Shown here piece after piece: positions 6,768-12,149 of a stretch of 18,582 nt of DNA. A program made the translations under genes and the position numbers. The stretch is taken from NCBI GenBank assembly GCA_018221165.1, contig JAAOYD010000097.1, forward strand, positions 1 through 18,582, in the 5' to 3' direction. How positions within the stretch are numbered: position 1 is the stretch's first letter; every line of letters begins with the position of its first letter. The stretch comes from Candidatus Woesearchaeota archaeon (GTDB taxonomy: Archaea; Nanobdellota; Nanobdellia; Woesearchaeales; UBA525). Below the pieces are notes generated by a model. The model worked only from the letters and a program-made list of their open reading frames with translations, was not told the DNA's origin and ran no database searches.

Positions 6768-7925
6768 TCAGCCTCCAATGTTCTTGTGATTATTAGTTCT
6801 TGTATTTCTCTTGGTTCTCTTTTCAGAGGTGGTCGTATAAAGGATGACTGGCACGACGAAGACGCTGACCAGCAGCGTGATGCCAATGCCCATGGCGAGG
6901 ATGATGCCGAGGTTCTTCATGGCGGGCAGGATGCCGAAGAGGAGCGCGAGGAAGCCCGCACTGGTGGTCATGCTGCTCCCGAGGAGGGCGCGGAGGAGCT
7001 CTTCCTGCAACGAGATGAGTGTCTCTCTCCGATTGTGCGTCTTCTGCAGCTCTGAGAAGCGGTGGACGATGTGGATGCCGTAGCTGATGCCGAGTGCCAT
7101 AATCATCGCCGCCGCCACCATGGAGACAACCGTGATGGTGATGTTGAGGTAGCCGGTCAGACCGAGCGTCCATATGAGCGCGATGATGATGATGGAGAGG
7201 CTTTGCCACACCTTTGTGATTGCACCCTTGTAGTAGAGGATGAGGAAGAGGAGCATGAAGAGGAAGCTGAAGAGGGTTATTCTGGCGAAGTCGCTGATGA
7301 TGATTTCGAACGTCGCTTTGTCGATAGTGTTGAATCCGGTAAGTTGGATGCCAACGCCAGGGTTGAACTCTTCGAGCGTGTTGAGGTCTTCGTTGATGGC
7401 AGTAACTGTCTCCTTGATTATGGCGGCGCTCGCGCCGGTGTCGCTCCTGATGTGGATGACGCCGACACGTTTCGTGTTGTCGAGGAAGACTGCGGTCTGC
7501 GGACTCTGGCTGAGGAGCCGCTTCACCTCTTCCAGGTCGTTTGGGATGATGCCATTGTTCGTCTGCTTGACGATGTCGGCCAGCGTTTGGACTTCGAGAA
7601 TATGGTCGCGTTCGAGGAGTTTCTGCGCGATGGCGTCTTCGTATTTCAGGACCGCGGGGTGTCGCAGGTCCTCAACTGTGGCGCTATTTGGTTCGATGAC
7701 GAGGTACATCATGTCAGCGCCGTACTGGGAGCGCATGGCATTCATCGTCTTGACAACCTGCACCTCTTGCGGCAGAATCTTCTCGAGGCTGGGCTCGACG
7801 TGCTGGATGAGGAGCGGTAACCCTGGCAGCGTGATGAGGGTGATGAGCAGCGCCGCGATGAGGAAGATGGCGGGCGCTCGTATCTGGAGCTGGCCAATTC
7901 GCCTGCCGAGTTCTTCGAGTGTCAT
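6768..7925 (-). CDS. Half-size RND/MMPL transporter, second subunit (TM4 Asp replaced)
   Basis: The 385-residue protein has one transmembrane helix near the N-terminus (about 17-36), an extracytoplasmic domain (about 40-210) and a bundle of about five helices (about 213-370) ending in a basic tail. This is half of the usual 12-helix RND/MMPL protein. The position that holds the membrane Asp in the partner (GIDYAIH) is Ser281 here (GISYGIH). The protein may therefore serve as the non-relay half of a heteromeric pump. It overlaps the upstream RND gene by 4 nt (ATGA) and leads into the exported-protein gene 5 nt downstream. The substrate (lipid, peptide or drug) cannot be told from sequence. Confidence 0.87.
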   Translation of the reverse strand: MTLEELGRRIGQLQIRAPAIFLIAALLITLITLPGLPLLIQHVEPSLEKILPQEVQVVKTMNAMRSQYGADMMYLVIEPNSATVEDLRHPAVLKYEDAIAQKLLERDHILEVQTLADIVKQTNNGIIPNDLEEVKRLLSQSPQTAVFLDNTKRVGVIHIRSDTGASAAIIKETVTAINEDLNTLEEFNPGVGIQLTGFNTIDKATFEIIISDFARITLFSFLFMLLFLILYYKGAITKVWQSLSIIIIALIWTLGLTGYLNITITVVSMVAAAMIMALGISYGIHIVHRFSELQKTHNRRETLISLQEELLRALLGSSMTTSAGFLALLFGILPAMKNLGIILAMGIGITLLVSVFVVPVILYTTTSEKRTKRNTRTNNHKNIGG

Positions 7926-9235
7926 CGGGGTCGCCTCTGTTTTTTCTTTGGTCCGCTTTGTTTTTTGTAGATTCTGAATCGTTGTCGTAAATGAGCATAG
8001 GCGTTGCGACCTTCCTCTTCGTTCACTGCTTGGAATTCTGGCGGGCAGGTCTCTTCTTTTGTAGCGAGGAAGTATTCCCCCTCGACGCCGAAATGGAGAT
8101 GTTTTCGCAGTATGAAGAAGAGGCGTTCTTCGAGGATGAGTAGCGCCGGAAGGGCGCCGATGCTGAGGAGGAAGCTGTAGCCGACACCGAGTGTCATGAG
8201 GATGCCGAAGCGTCGCATCTCGGGCATGGCGCCGGTGAGGAAAGCAATGAAGGCGAGCATGGTGGCGACTGCTGCGCCTGTCAGCGCGACGCCGGTGTCA
8301 GTCACCGCCGCTTCGATGCTCTCTTTCACGTCCAGCCCGCGTTTCCGCTCAAACTTGTACTTGTTCATCAGGTGGATGGCGTAATCAATGCCGATACCGA
8401 TGACCATAGCGGCGACACCGCCGGCGAGCGTGCTGATGGGCAGGCCGGTGTAGCCCATGGTGCCGTAGAGCCAGGTGACGCTGATGGTGACGATGAGGAT
8501 TGGGACGATGGCGCTGGTGAAGGTGCCGAAGAGAACCATGACAATGAGGAAGACGAAGAGGGTGCTGATGTTCTGCGTCACTTTCCGGTCATGGCTGATG
8601 AGCTTTCCGAGCTCTTGCTGGACAATCGGCGTGCCGGTGAGGACGTAGCGGAGACCTGGTGGGTGACCAAGACTGTCCATGTCAGCGTTGATGCGTTTCG
8701 CCAACTGTTTCATCCGCGCGTCATTCGCGCTCACGTCTGTCGTGGCGATGATGATGGTGTTGGTGCGTGCGTGGTTGACGTAGTTGTTGATGTAGACCAT
8801 CGCGTTTTCATCTTCGAGAAAGGCGTTGAAGACTTCTTCGGTGAGCGCTTCTCCATTGTTCAGCATCTCGAGCGTCGTTGAGAGACTGTATGTTTGGAGG
8901 ATGTCAGTCTCGTTCTGGATGGTCGCGGTGACGAGTTTCACGTATTGATAGGTTTCCCAGTCGAGAACGCTGTTCTTGGTGATGGTGCTCTCTGGGTTTC
9001 GTTCGATGACGATGGCGACCATGTCTTGGCCGAGGCCGACGTCTCTCAGCGTGTTGAACGCGCCAATTTCCTCGAGCGACGGTGGCATCATGTTCTCCAG
9101 CGCGGCCACGGTCTTGACTTGACTGGCGCCACCCATGAAGATAAGGGTGATGGCGAAGACGACGAGTATGGTCGCGACAGGATGCTTGACTTGCGCGTGC
9201 GCGACTTTCTTGAGGAATTGTTTGTAGAGGCTCAT
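7922..9235 (-). CDS. Half-size RND/MMPL transporter, first subunit
   Basis: The 437-residue protein has a first transmembrane helix at about 18-37, a large extracytoplasmic domain to about residue 220, then about five helices to about 390 and a basic cytoplasmic tail. GIGIDYAIHL carries Asp284 in the helix where RND/MMPL proteins keep the proton-relay Asp. The start ATG 9235 is supported by GGTGA (9240-9244); a longer reading from 9280 would cross the operator-like repeat. It is the first gene of a four-gene operon (RND, RND, NEW3/CARDB protein, DUF2892). It probably pairs with the second half to make one pump. Confidence 0.88.
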   Translation of the reverse strand: MSLYKQFLKKVAHAQVKHPVATILVVFAITLIFMGGASQVKTVAALENMMPPSLEEIGAFNTLRDVGLGQDMVAIVIERNPESTITKNSVLDWETYQYVKLVTATIQNETDILQTYSLSTTLEMLNNGEALTEEVFNAFLEDENAMVYINNYVNHARTNTIIIATTDVSANDARMKQLAKRINADMDSLGHPPGLRYVLTGTPIVQQELGKLISHDRKVTQNISTLFVFLIVMVLFGTFTSAIVPILIVTISVTWLYGTMGYTGLPISTLAGGVAAMVIGIGIDYAIHLMNKYKFERKRGLDVKESIEAAVTDTGVALTGAAVATMLAFIAFLTGAMPEMRRFGILMTLGVGYSFLLSIGALPALLILEERLFFILRKHLHFGVEGEYFLATKEETCPPEFQAVNEEEGRNAYAHLRQRFRIYKKQSGPKKKQRRPR

Positions 9236-9262
9236 GCGGTCACCGGAAACTATAAAAGTGGT

Positions 9263-9289
9263 TATGCACCTATAGAACACTAGTGCATA
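9263..9289. promoter_or_regulatory. Inverted repeat around the RND operon promoter
   Basis: TATGCAC (9263-9269) and GTGCATA (9283-9289) are perfect 7-bp arms whose centres are 20 bp apart, about two helical turns. The spacer holds CTATAG (9270-9275), the best TATA-like candidate for the minus-strand RND operon, about 37 nt before its ATG. This layout suits a dimeric repressor that blocks TATA binding; the divergent winged-helix protein is the obvious candidate. Confidence 0.55.
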
Positions 9290-9296
9290 GCTTTCA

Positions 9297-9323
9297 CACT
9301 TGAGAAGTGGCGTTGGTTTATAT
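9297..9323 (+). promoter_or_regulatory. Regulator promoter: palindrome plus TATA box
   Basis: CACTTGAGAAGTG (9297-9309) is a perfect 5-bp inverted repeat with a 3-nt spacer. The TATA box TTTATATA (9316-9323) follows 6 nt later, about 55 nt before the regulator ATG at 9376. The palindrome sits where archaeal activators or autoregulators often bind, just upstream of the BRE/TATA. Confidence 0.5.
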
Positions 9324-9375
9324 ATCGCACTGAGTCGTGCCGAAAAACGCTCTGGAATGCACAGGAGGAAGCGAT

Positions 9376-9720
9376 ATGGAACTCAATTTCGCATGCAAGA
9401 AATTCCCGATTGACCAGGTGCTGCGCTGCAGCTTCGGTCTCTCGAATCCCGAGTTCCGCATCCTCAAGGTGCTGCTCTCGAAGGGGGAAAAGAGCGTCGA
9501 GGATGTCGCGGAGATTCTCGGAAAGGATCGCACCACGGTGCAGCGATCGATGAAGACGCTCGTCGCCAAAGGACTTGTGAAACGGCGCCAGTATAATTTG
9601 GATAATGGCGGGTATCAATATCATTACTTGCCGCAAGACAAAGCTATAGTGAAAGAACGCATCCAACAGCATTTTGAGAGCTTCGCGAAGAATGTGCGGG
9701 ATGAGATAGAGAGTTGGTAA
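9376..9720 (+). CDS. Winged-helix transcriptional regulator (TrmB/HTH-like)
   Basis: The 114-residue cytoplasmic protein has a winged helix at about 22-75. Its helix-turn-helix is SVEDVAEILGKDRTTVQRSM, with the recognition helix in DRTTVQRSMKTL, followed by a wing ending in the GGYQYHY motif. The C-terminal helix (about 84-114) could mediate dimerisation. Two N-terminal cysteines (7 and 17) might sense metal or redox state, which is inference. The ATG at 9376 follows AGGAGG at normal spacing; an in-frame ATG-like start further upstream lacks one. It is divergent from the RND operon with palindromes between, suggesting control of that operon and of itself. It is convergent with the DUF134 gene, with 6 nt between the two stops. 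Confidence 0.83.
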   Translation: MELNFACKKFPIDQVLRCSFGLSNPEFRILKVLLSKGEKSVEDVAEILGKDRTTVQRSMKTLVAKGLVKRRQYNLDNGGYQYHYLPQDKAIVKERIQQHFESFAKNVRDEIESW

Positions 9721-9726
9721 AAGGGT

Positions 9727-9876
9727 TTAGCGGCCGCGTCGTCCGCGACCCCTTCCGAGTCCCATTCCCCTTCCAGGGACTGGTGCTGTTTCTTCGTCGC
9801 TTGGAGCGCATTTTCCGAGGCCGCGTCCTGTCCGAGGCCCTTTTCCTTCCGGGCCTGTTCCGTCTCTGTTTGGCAT
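9727..9876 (-). CDS. Possible internal start giving stand-alone DUF5320-like protein (49 aa)
   Basis: Within the fused gene, GGAGGTGA (9881-9888) stands 4 nt before an in-frame ATG at 9876. This is one of the strongest ribosome binding sites in the window and would yield a 49-residue Gly/Arg-rich protein. Both a fusion and a separate short protein may be made. Alternatively, a stop codon between two ancestral overlapping genes has been lost. Confidence 0.5.
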   Translation of the reverse strand: MPNRDGTGPEGKGPRTGRGLGKCAPSDEETAPVPGRGMGLGRGRGRRGR

Positions 9877-10158
9877 AGTTTCACCTCCTATGTTTATTGC
9901 TTTCTGATTGAGGAGTGCGTCCGCAACTTTCTGCCGCGCGCTTTTCAGCTCGCGGTGCAGTGTTGGCTGGCTGATGCTCATTGTCGTCGCGGCGTCTTCT
10001 TGGTTCTTGCCATTCGCATCGACGAGCCGAAGTGCTTCGGCTTCTTCCTTGGTGAGTGTCACTGTTTCGAGTGTGCTTGCGGGGATTCCTTGCGGTTTGA
10101 ACAGCCCTTGTCTCCATCCTCGTCCGATGCGGCGCCTGCATCGAGGTCGTCCTCTCAT
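9727..10158 (-). CDS. DUF134 DNA-binding protein fused to a DUF5320-like tail
   Basis: The 143-residue protein opens with MRGRPRCRRRIG and carries LTKEEAEALRLVDANGKNQ and MSISQPTLHRELKSARQKVA, the helix-turn-helix of the DUF134/UPF0251 family, over about residues 1-92. From about residue 95 it continues as MPNRDGTGPEGKGPRTGRGLG and a Gly/Arg/Pro-rich end with one Cys, the pattern of the small DUF5320 proteins often encoded beside DUF134. There is no stop between the two, and GGAGGTGA plus an in-frame ATG mark the junction. The start at 10158 lies 26 nt after a TATA box, so the message is probably leaderless. An upstream extension of the frame crosses the promoter and is rejected. Confidence 0.82.
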   Translation of the reverse strand: MRGRPRCRRRIGRGWRQGLFKPQGIPASTLETVTLTKEEAEALRLVDANGKNQEDAATTMSISQPTLHRELKSARQKVADALLNQKAINIGGETMPNRDGTGPEGKGPRTGRGLGKCAPSDEETAPVPGRGMGLGRGRGRRGR

Positions 10159-10188
10159 TATGAATAATAATTCATAATTATATATAAA
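10157..10188 (-). promoter_or_regulatory. DUF134 promoter with operator-like palindrome at the start codon
   Basis: TTTATATA (minus strand of 10181-10188) is a TATA box about 26 nt before the ATG at 10158. Between them, ATTATGAA (10157-10164) and TTCATAAT (10171-10178) form a perfect 8-bp inverted repeat with a 6-nt spacer, covering the predicted transcript start and start codon. Binding here would block transcription. Autorepression by the DUF134 protein is the simplest reading. Confidence 0.55.
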
Positions 10189-10217
10189 TCTTTCGATTGA
10201 CACCATTAGCAGCAAGC

Positions 10218-10226
10218 TTTAAAAAG
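10218..10226 (+). promoter_or_regulatory. TATA-like box for tRNA-Lys
   Basis: TTTAAAAAG would place the transcript start near 10247, about 58 nt before the tRNA. The precursor would then include the 5' hairpin and the copied acceptor strand. Confidence 0.4.
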
Positions 10227-10258
10227 ACCCTATTGTTCACGAGGGAAACCATTGCAGC

Positions 10259-10290
10259 GGGCCGTTACTTTTGCGCAGCAAAAGTTCGGC
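10259..10290 (+). repeat. Copy of the tRNA-Lys 5' end plus hairpin in the tRNA leader
   Basis: GGGCCGTTA (10259-10267) repeats the first 9 nt of tRNA-Lys (10306-10314). It runs into a hairpin: ACTTTTGC (10267-10274) pairs with GCAAAAGT (10278-10285), extended by GCCG (10261-10264) with CGGC (10287-10290). Confidence 0.6.
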
Positions 10291-10305
10291 ACATTGAGAA
10301 GCAAT

Positions 10306-10380
10306 GGGCCGTTAGCTCAGCCTGGCTAGAGCGGCCGGCTCTTAACCGGCAGGTCAGGGGTTCGAATCCCTTACGGCCCA
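10306..10380 (+). tRNA. tRNA-Lys(CTT)
   Basis: A full intron-less cloverleaf is present. The acceptor GGGCCGT (10306-10312) pairs with ACGGCCC (10373-10379), and the discriminator is A10380. The D stem is GCTC/GAGC, with GG in the loop. The anticodon stem GCCGG/CCGGC encloses the loop CTCTTAA, giving anticodon CTT at 10341-10343. The variable loop is AGGTC. The T arm AGGGG/CCCTT has loop TTCGAAT. CCA is not encoded. The gene is flanked on both sides by partial copies of itself. Confidence 0.96.
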
Positions 10381-10405
10381 TAGGAAATCATAGATTTCTG
10401 GGGGT

Positions 10406-10447
10406 GTAAGTTCCGAGCGCTTTGCGCGAGGTCACTTACGGCCCATA
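10406..10447 (+). repeat. Truncated tRNA-Lys-like 3' fragment forming a hairpin
   Basis: AGGTCA (10429-10434) joined to CTTACGGCCCATA (10435-10447) equals tRNA-Lys 10351-10356 joined to 10370-10382, that is, the tRNA 3' end without 13 nt of its T arm. The segment folds as GTAAGT (10406-10411) with ACTTAC (10434-10439), CC with GG (10413-10414, 10430-10431), two opposed GA dinucleotides, and GCGC (10417-10420) with GCGC (10424-10427) around a TTT loop. It may be a decayed tRNA copy, or a terminator or processing hairpin between convergent transcripts. Confidence 0.6.
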
Positions 10448-10451
10448 TTAC

Positions 10452-10802
10452 TTATTCTCCAGAAGGAAGCATGCGTGCATAGCGTGTTTGCTGATATGCT
10501 CTGAGATAGTTGACGATATGAAGATAGCGTTCAGCGAAGCAGGGAACCCTGCTCATTTTGTATTCTGCACAACTGAGTTGTATCTCGTCGAGAACTTTGT
10601 TTGTGTTCATGTCTCCGAGAAGGGATTCGAGCACACCAATGAGTTTCATTTCTTTCTCATTTGCTGTAACATTCGGACTGTCTGCGCTGAGCATGAGGTT
10701 TATGAGATGTCGTTGCACAATAGGATTTCTGATGGTGGTTACTCCTTCCATGAGCTGTGAGAATGAAGACTGTTTCTTAAGCTTTTGTTCGAGAAAATTC
10801 AT
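10452..10802 (-). CDS. Hypothetical small helical protein, third gene of the 7-TM operon
   Basis: The 116-residue soluble protein is predominantly helical and I do not recognise it. It has no signal peptide or membrane segment. Two cysteines lie at about 78 and 88. Its start overlaps the stop of the winged-helix gene by 4 nt (ATGA), so it is translationally coupled and probably functions with that protein. It ends close to the tRNA-Lys trailer hairpin. Confidence 0.72.
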   Translation of the reverse strand: MNFLEQKLKKQSSFSQLMEGVTTIRNPIVQRHLINLMLSADSPNVTANEKEMKLIGVLESLLGDMNTNKVLDEIQLSCAEYKMSRVPCFAERYLHIVNYLRAYQQTRYARMLPSGE

Positions 10803-11071
10803 AACCCAAACGCGTCAGTAAATGCGCTCAGCCGTCGATATTCGGCGAGAAAAGCACAGCCTTTGTCGGTGATAAGATAGAGTTTCTTGCCTTTCATTTG
10901 TTCTTCACGTAATAATTCACGTTCGTAGAGCACGACGAGATATTCCTGCATCATCTTGTAGGAGAGGTTCGATTTCGACAACAACTGCGTTGGCTTAATC
11001 TTTCCGCCTTTTCGCTGGACGCTCGCGAGCATATCGTGGATGATATCCAGCTGGGAACGTTTCTGTTTCAT
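10799..11071 (-). CDS. Small winged-helix DNA-binding protein
   Basis: This 90-residue protein is essentially a single winged helix. The N-terminal helix IIHDMLASVQRKGGKIKP leads into LLSKSNLSYKMMQEYLVVLYERELL, the helix-turn-helix, followed by the wing KGKKLYLITDKG and a short C-terminal helix. It resembles the archaeal winged-helix proteins in which LSYxxxxxYLxxL is the recognition region. It overlaps both neighbours by 4 nt (ATGA), so it is the middle gene of a coupled operon. It may control the operon or act together with the 7-TM protein. Confidence 0.82.
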   Translation of the reverse strand: MKQKRSQLDIIHDMLASVQRKGGKIKPTQLLSKSNLSYKMMQEYLVVLYERELLREEQMKGKKLYLITDKGCAFLAEYRRLSAFTDAFGL

Positions 11072-11763
11072 TTTTTCAGGACGATGAACATGCTCGTTGC
11101 AAGCAAGCCGAATCCGAGGAGTTCGAGAACATGCCCGACGACATAGGCGATGCCTGCGATTGGCAGGAAGAGATAGGCGAGCTGTCCGAGGAACAGCAAG
11201 CTGAATCCTACGATGACTGATTTGCGCAGGCGCGGATGCATCTGCTTGACGGGCTTCTCATGCTTGGCTTTGGGGTTGAGCCAGACATAGAAGACGATGT
11301 GACCGAGGAAGATGACGAGGGAGAGGTGGAGCAGCCATTTCTGGTCGCTGAGCGTAATCGCCAAGGCCAGCAGGCCGACGATGCTCGCGAAGAGCGTGAT
11401 GAGTCTCGTGTCGTCGAAGCGGAGCATGACGACCGCCAGCAACAGATAGCCGCCGATGAAGAAACCGTTGTGTGCCAAGTGTCCTAGGAAGTGGAGCCAA
11501 TTGAAATCAATCGCTCCGGGTATTGGTGATGTCACGGTCTGGATGATGCGGGCGAAGAGGTAGTAGTTCGCGAAAGCGGTGACTGCGTAGCCGGCGCTGA
11601 TGCTCAGGAAGCCAACACCCCACCAGAGGAAGCGGCGTTTCCCACTGAGTCGGTGTGCTTTGAAGGAGTACCACGCGATGATGAGCGTGATGAAGATGAA
11701 GAGGACTTCGAGGAAGGCATCGAAGCCGAGGAACCATCTTGGGGATATCCCTGAGAATATCAT
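11068..11763 (-). CDS. Seven-transmembrane protein of unknown function, His-containing
   Basis: The 231-residue protein has seven hydrophobic segments (about 14-31, 45-68, 89-113, 120-136, 144-161, 184-203 and 208-228). Several histidines lie in or near membrane helices (HFLGHLAHNG, HLSLVIFLGHIVF, VGHVLELLG), which could bind haem or a metal; this is a possibility only. I cannot assign a family. The start ATG 11763 has the Shine-Dalgarno sequence GAGGGTGTGA 4 nt upstream and a TATA box at 11809-11817. As first gene of an operon with a winged helix, it may be a membrane sensor. Confidence 0.8.
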   Translation of the reverse strand: MIFSGISPRWFLGFDAFLEVLFIFITLIIAWYSFKAHRLSGKRRFLWWGVGFLSISAGYAVTAFANYYLFARIIQTVTSPIPGAIDFNWLHFLGHLAHNGFFIGGYLLLAVVMLRFDDTRLITLFASIVGLLALAITLSDQKWLLHLSLVIFLGHIVFYVWLNPKAKHEKPVKQMHPRLRKSVIVGFSLLFLGQLAYLFLPIAGIAYVVGHVLELLGFGLLATSMFIVLKK

Positions 11764-11806
11764 GCAATCACACCCTCAAACCTACTGTCATACCTTCTCA
11801 CACGGC

Positions 11807-11817
11807 CCTTTTTAAGG
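11807..11817. promoter_or_regulatory. TATA-type box shared by divergent genes
   Basis: CCTTTTTAAGG reads as CCTTAAAAAGG on the other strand, so it carries a CC-TATA-like promoter in both directions. The minus direction suits the 7-TM operon (start near 11787). The plus direction could serve the small open reading frame at 11875. Confidence 0.45.
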
Positions 11818-11842
11818 TTTATGGAACGAGATTTCTCAAGAG

Positions 11843-11850
11843 TATTTAAG
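11843..11850 (+). promoter_or_regulatory. TATA-like box for the 36-aa small reading frame
   Basis: TATTTAAG is about 28 nt before the ATG at 11875, the spacing expected for a leaderless message. Confidence 0.35.
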
Positions 11851-11874
11851 GAGTATGCCTAAAGAAGGGTTAAG

Positions 11875-11985
11875 ATGAAAATGAGGTGGTACAACGGCGA
11901 TGACTGGGACCGTGACCTTAGGGCTGGCGGTCTCCTGTTCGATGATATCCGGGCGGCGCTCCATGAGCGCCTACCCGAACCTTAA
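11875..11985 (+). CDS. Candidate small acidic protein (36 aa)
   Basis: A 37-codon frame encodes a Trp- and Asp-rich peptide that begins MKMRWYNGDDWDRD and ends in an amphipathic helix-like segment (LLFDDIRAALHERL). It is not recognised. A TATA-like box 28 nt upstream and a weak GGGT Shine-Dalgarno sequence support expression, and third-base G/C use matches the surrounding genes. Against this, the 3' part contains a strong hairpin (11950-11977), so the segment could instead be an RNA gene. It lies in the 386-nt stretch between the 7-TM operon and infB. Confidence 0.42.
   Translation: MKMRWYNGDDWDRDLRAGGLLFDDIRAALHERLPEP
11950..11977 (+). other. G+C-rich hairpin near the end of the small reading frame
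   Basis: GGCGCTC (11955-11961) and GAGCGCC (11965-11971) form a 7-bp stem with a CAT loop. CGGG (11950-11953) with CCCG (11974-11977) extends it across a small internal loop. It may be RNA structure, or attenuation or processing of the short transcript. Confidence 0.5.
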
Positions 11986-12060
11986 CGCTCTCCCGTCACT
12001 TACCTAAACCCCTTTCACCTCCACACCTACCAAAACCGCTTTTTGTCGCACTGCAGTAAC

Positions 12061-12082
12061 TTTTTTTTCTCTTTCTCTTCAC
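12061..12082 (+). terminator. Pyrimidine/T-tract terminator before infB
   Basis: Eight Ts followed by CTCTTTCTCTTC form an archaeal-type T-rich terminator for whatever is transcribed from the 11.8-12.0 kb region. It precedes the infB TATA box by about 20 nt. Confidence 0.45.
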
Positions 12083-12097
12083 CTTAGAACCCCTAAA

Positions 12098-12108
12098 CCT
12101 TTAAAAAC
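12098..12108 (+). promoter_or_regulatory. infB promoter
   Basis: CCTTTAAAAAC is a TATA box with a CC BRE-like start. The expected transcript start near 12130 leaves a leader of about 20 nt with the Shine-Dalgarno sequence GGGGTG (12138-12143), 6 nt before the ATG at 12150. Confidence 0.55.
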
Positions 12109-12149
12109 CAGTTCCGGTTTCGAGGGCGTATGAGTATGGGGTGTATTGC

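Noticed and set aside
10370..10447. Integrated mobile element at tRNA-Lys bounded by the 13-nt direct repeat
   Set aside because: The repeats are only 65 nt apart and enclose no gene. The downstream copy looks like a deleted tRNA 3' end rather than an attachment site of a present element.
11855..11878. Seven-codon leader peptide overlapping the small reading frame (ATGA)
   Set aside because: AAGGAG is only about 1 nt from its ATG, too close to work, and the predicted transcript start is downstream of it.
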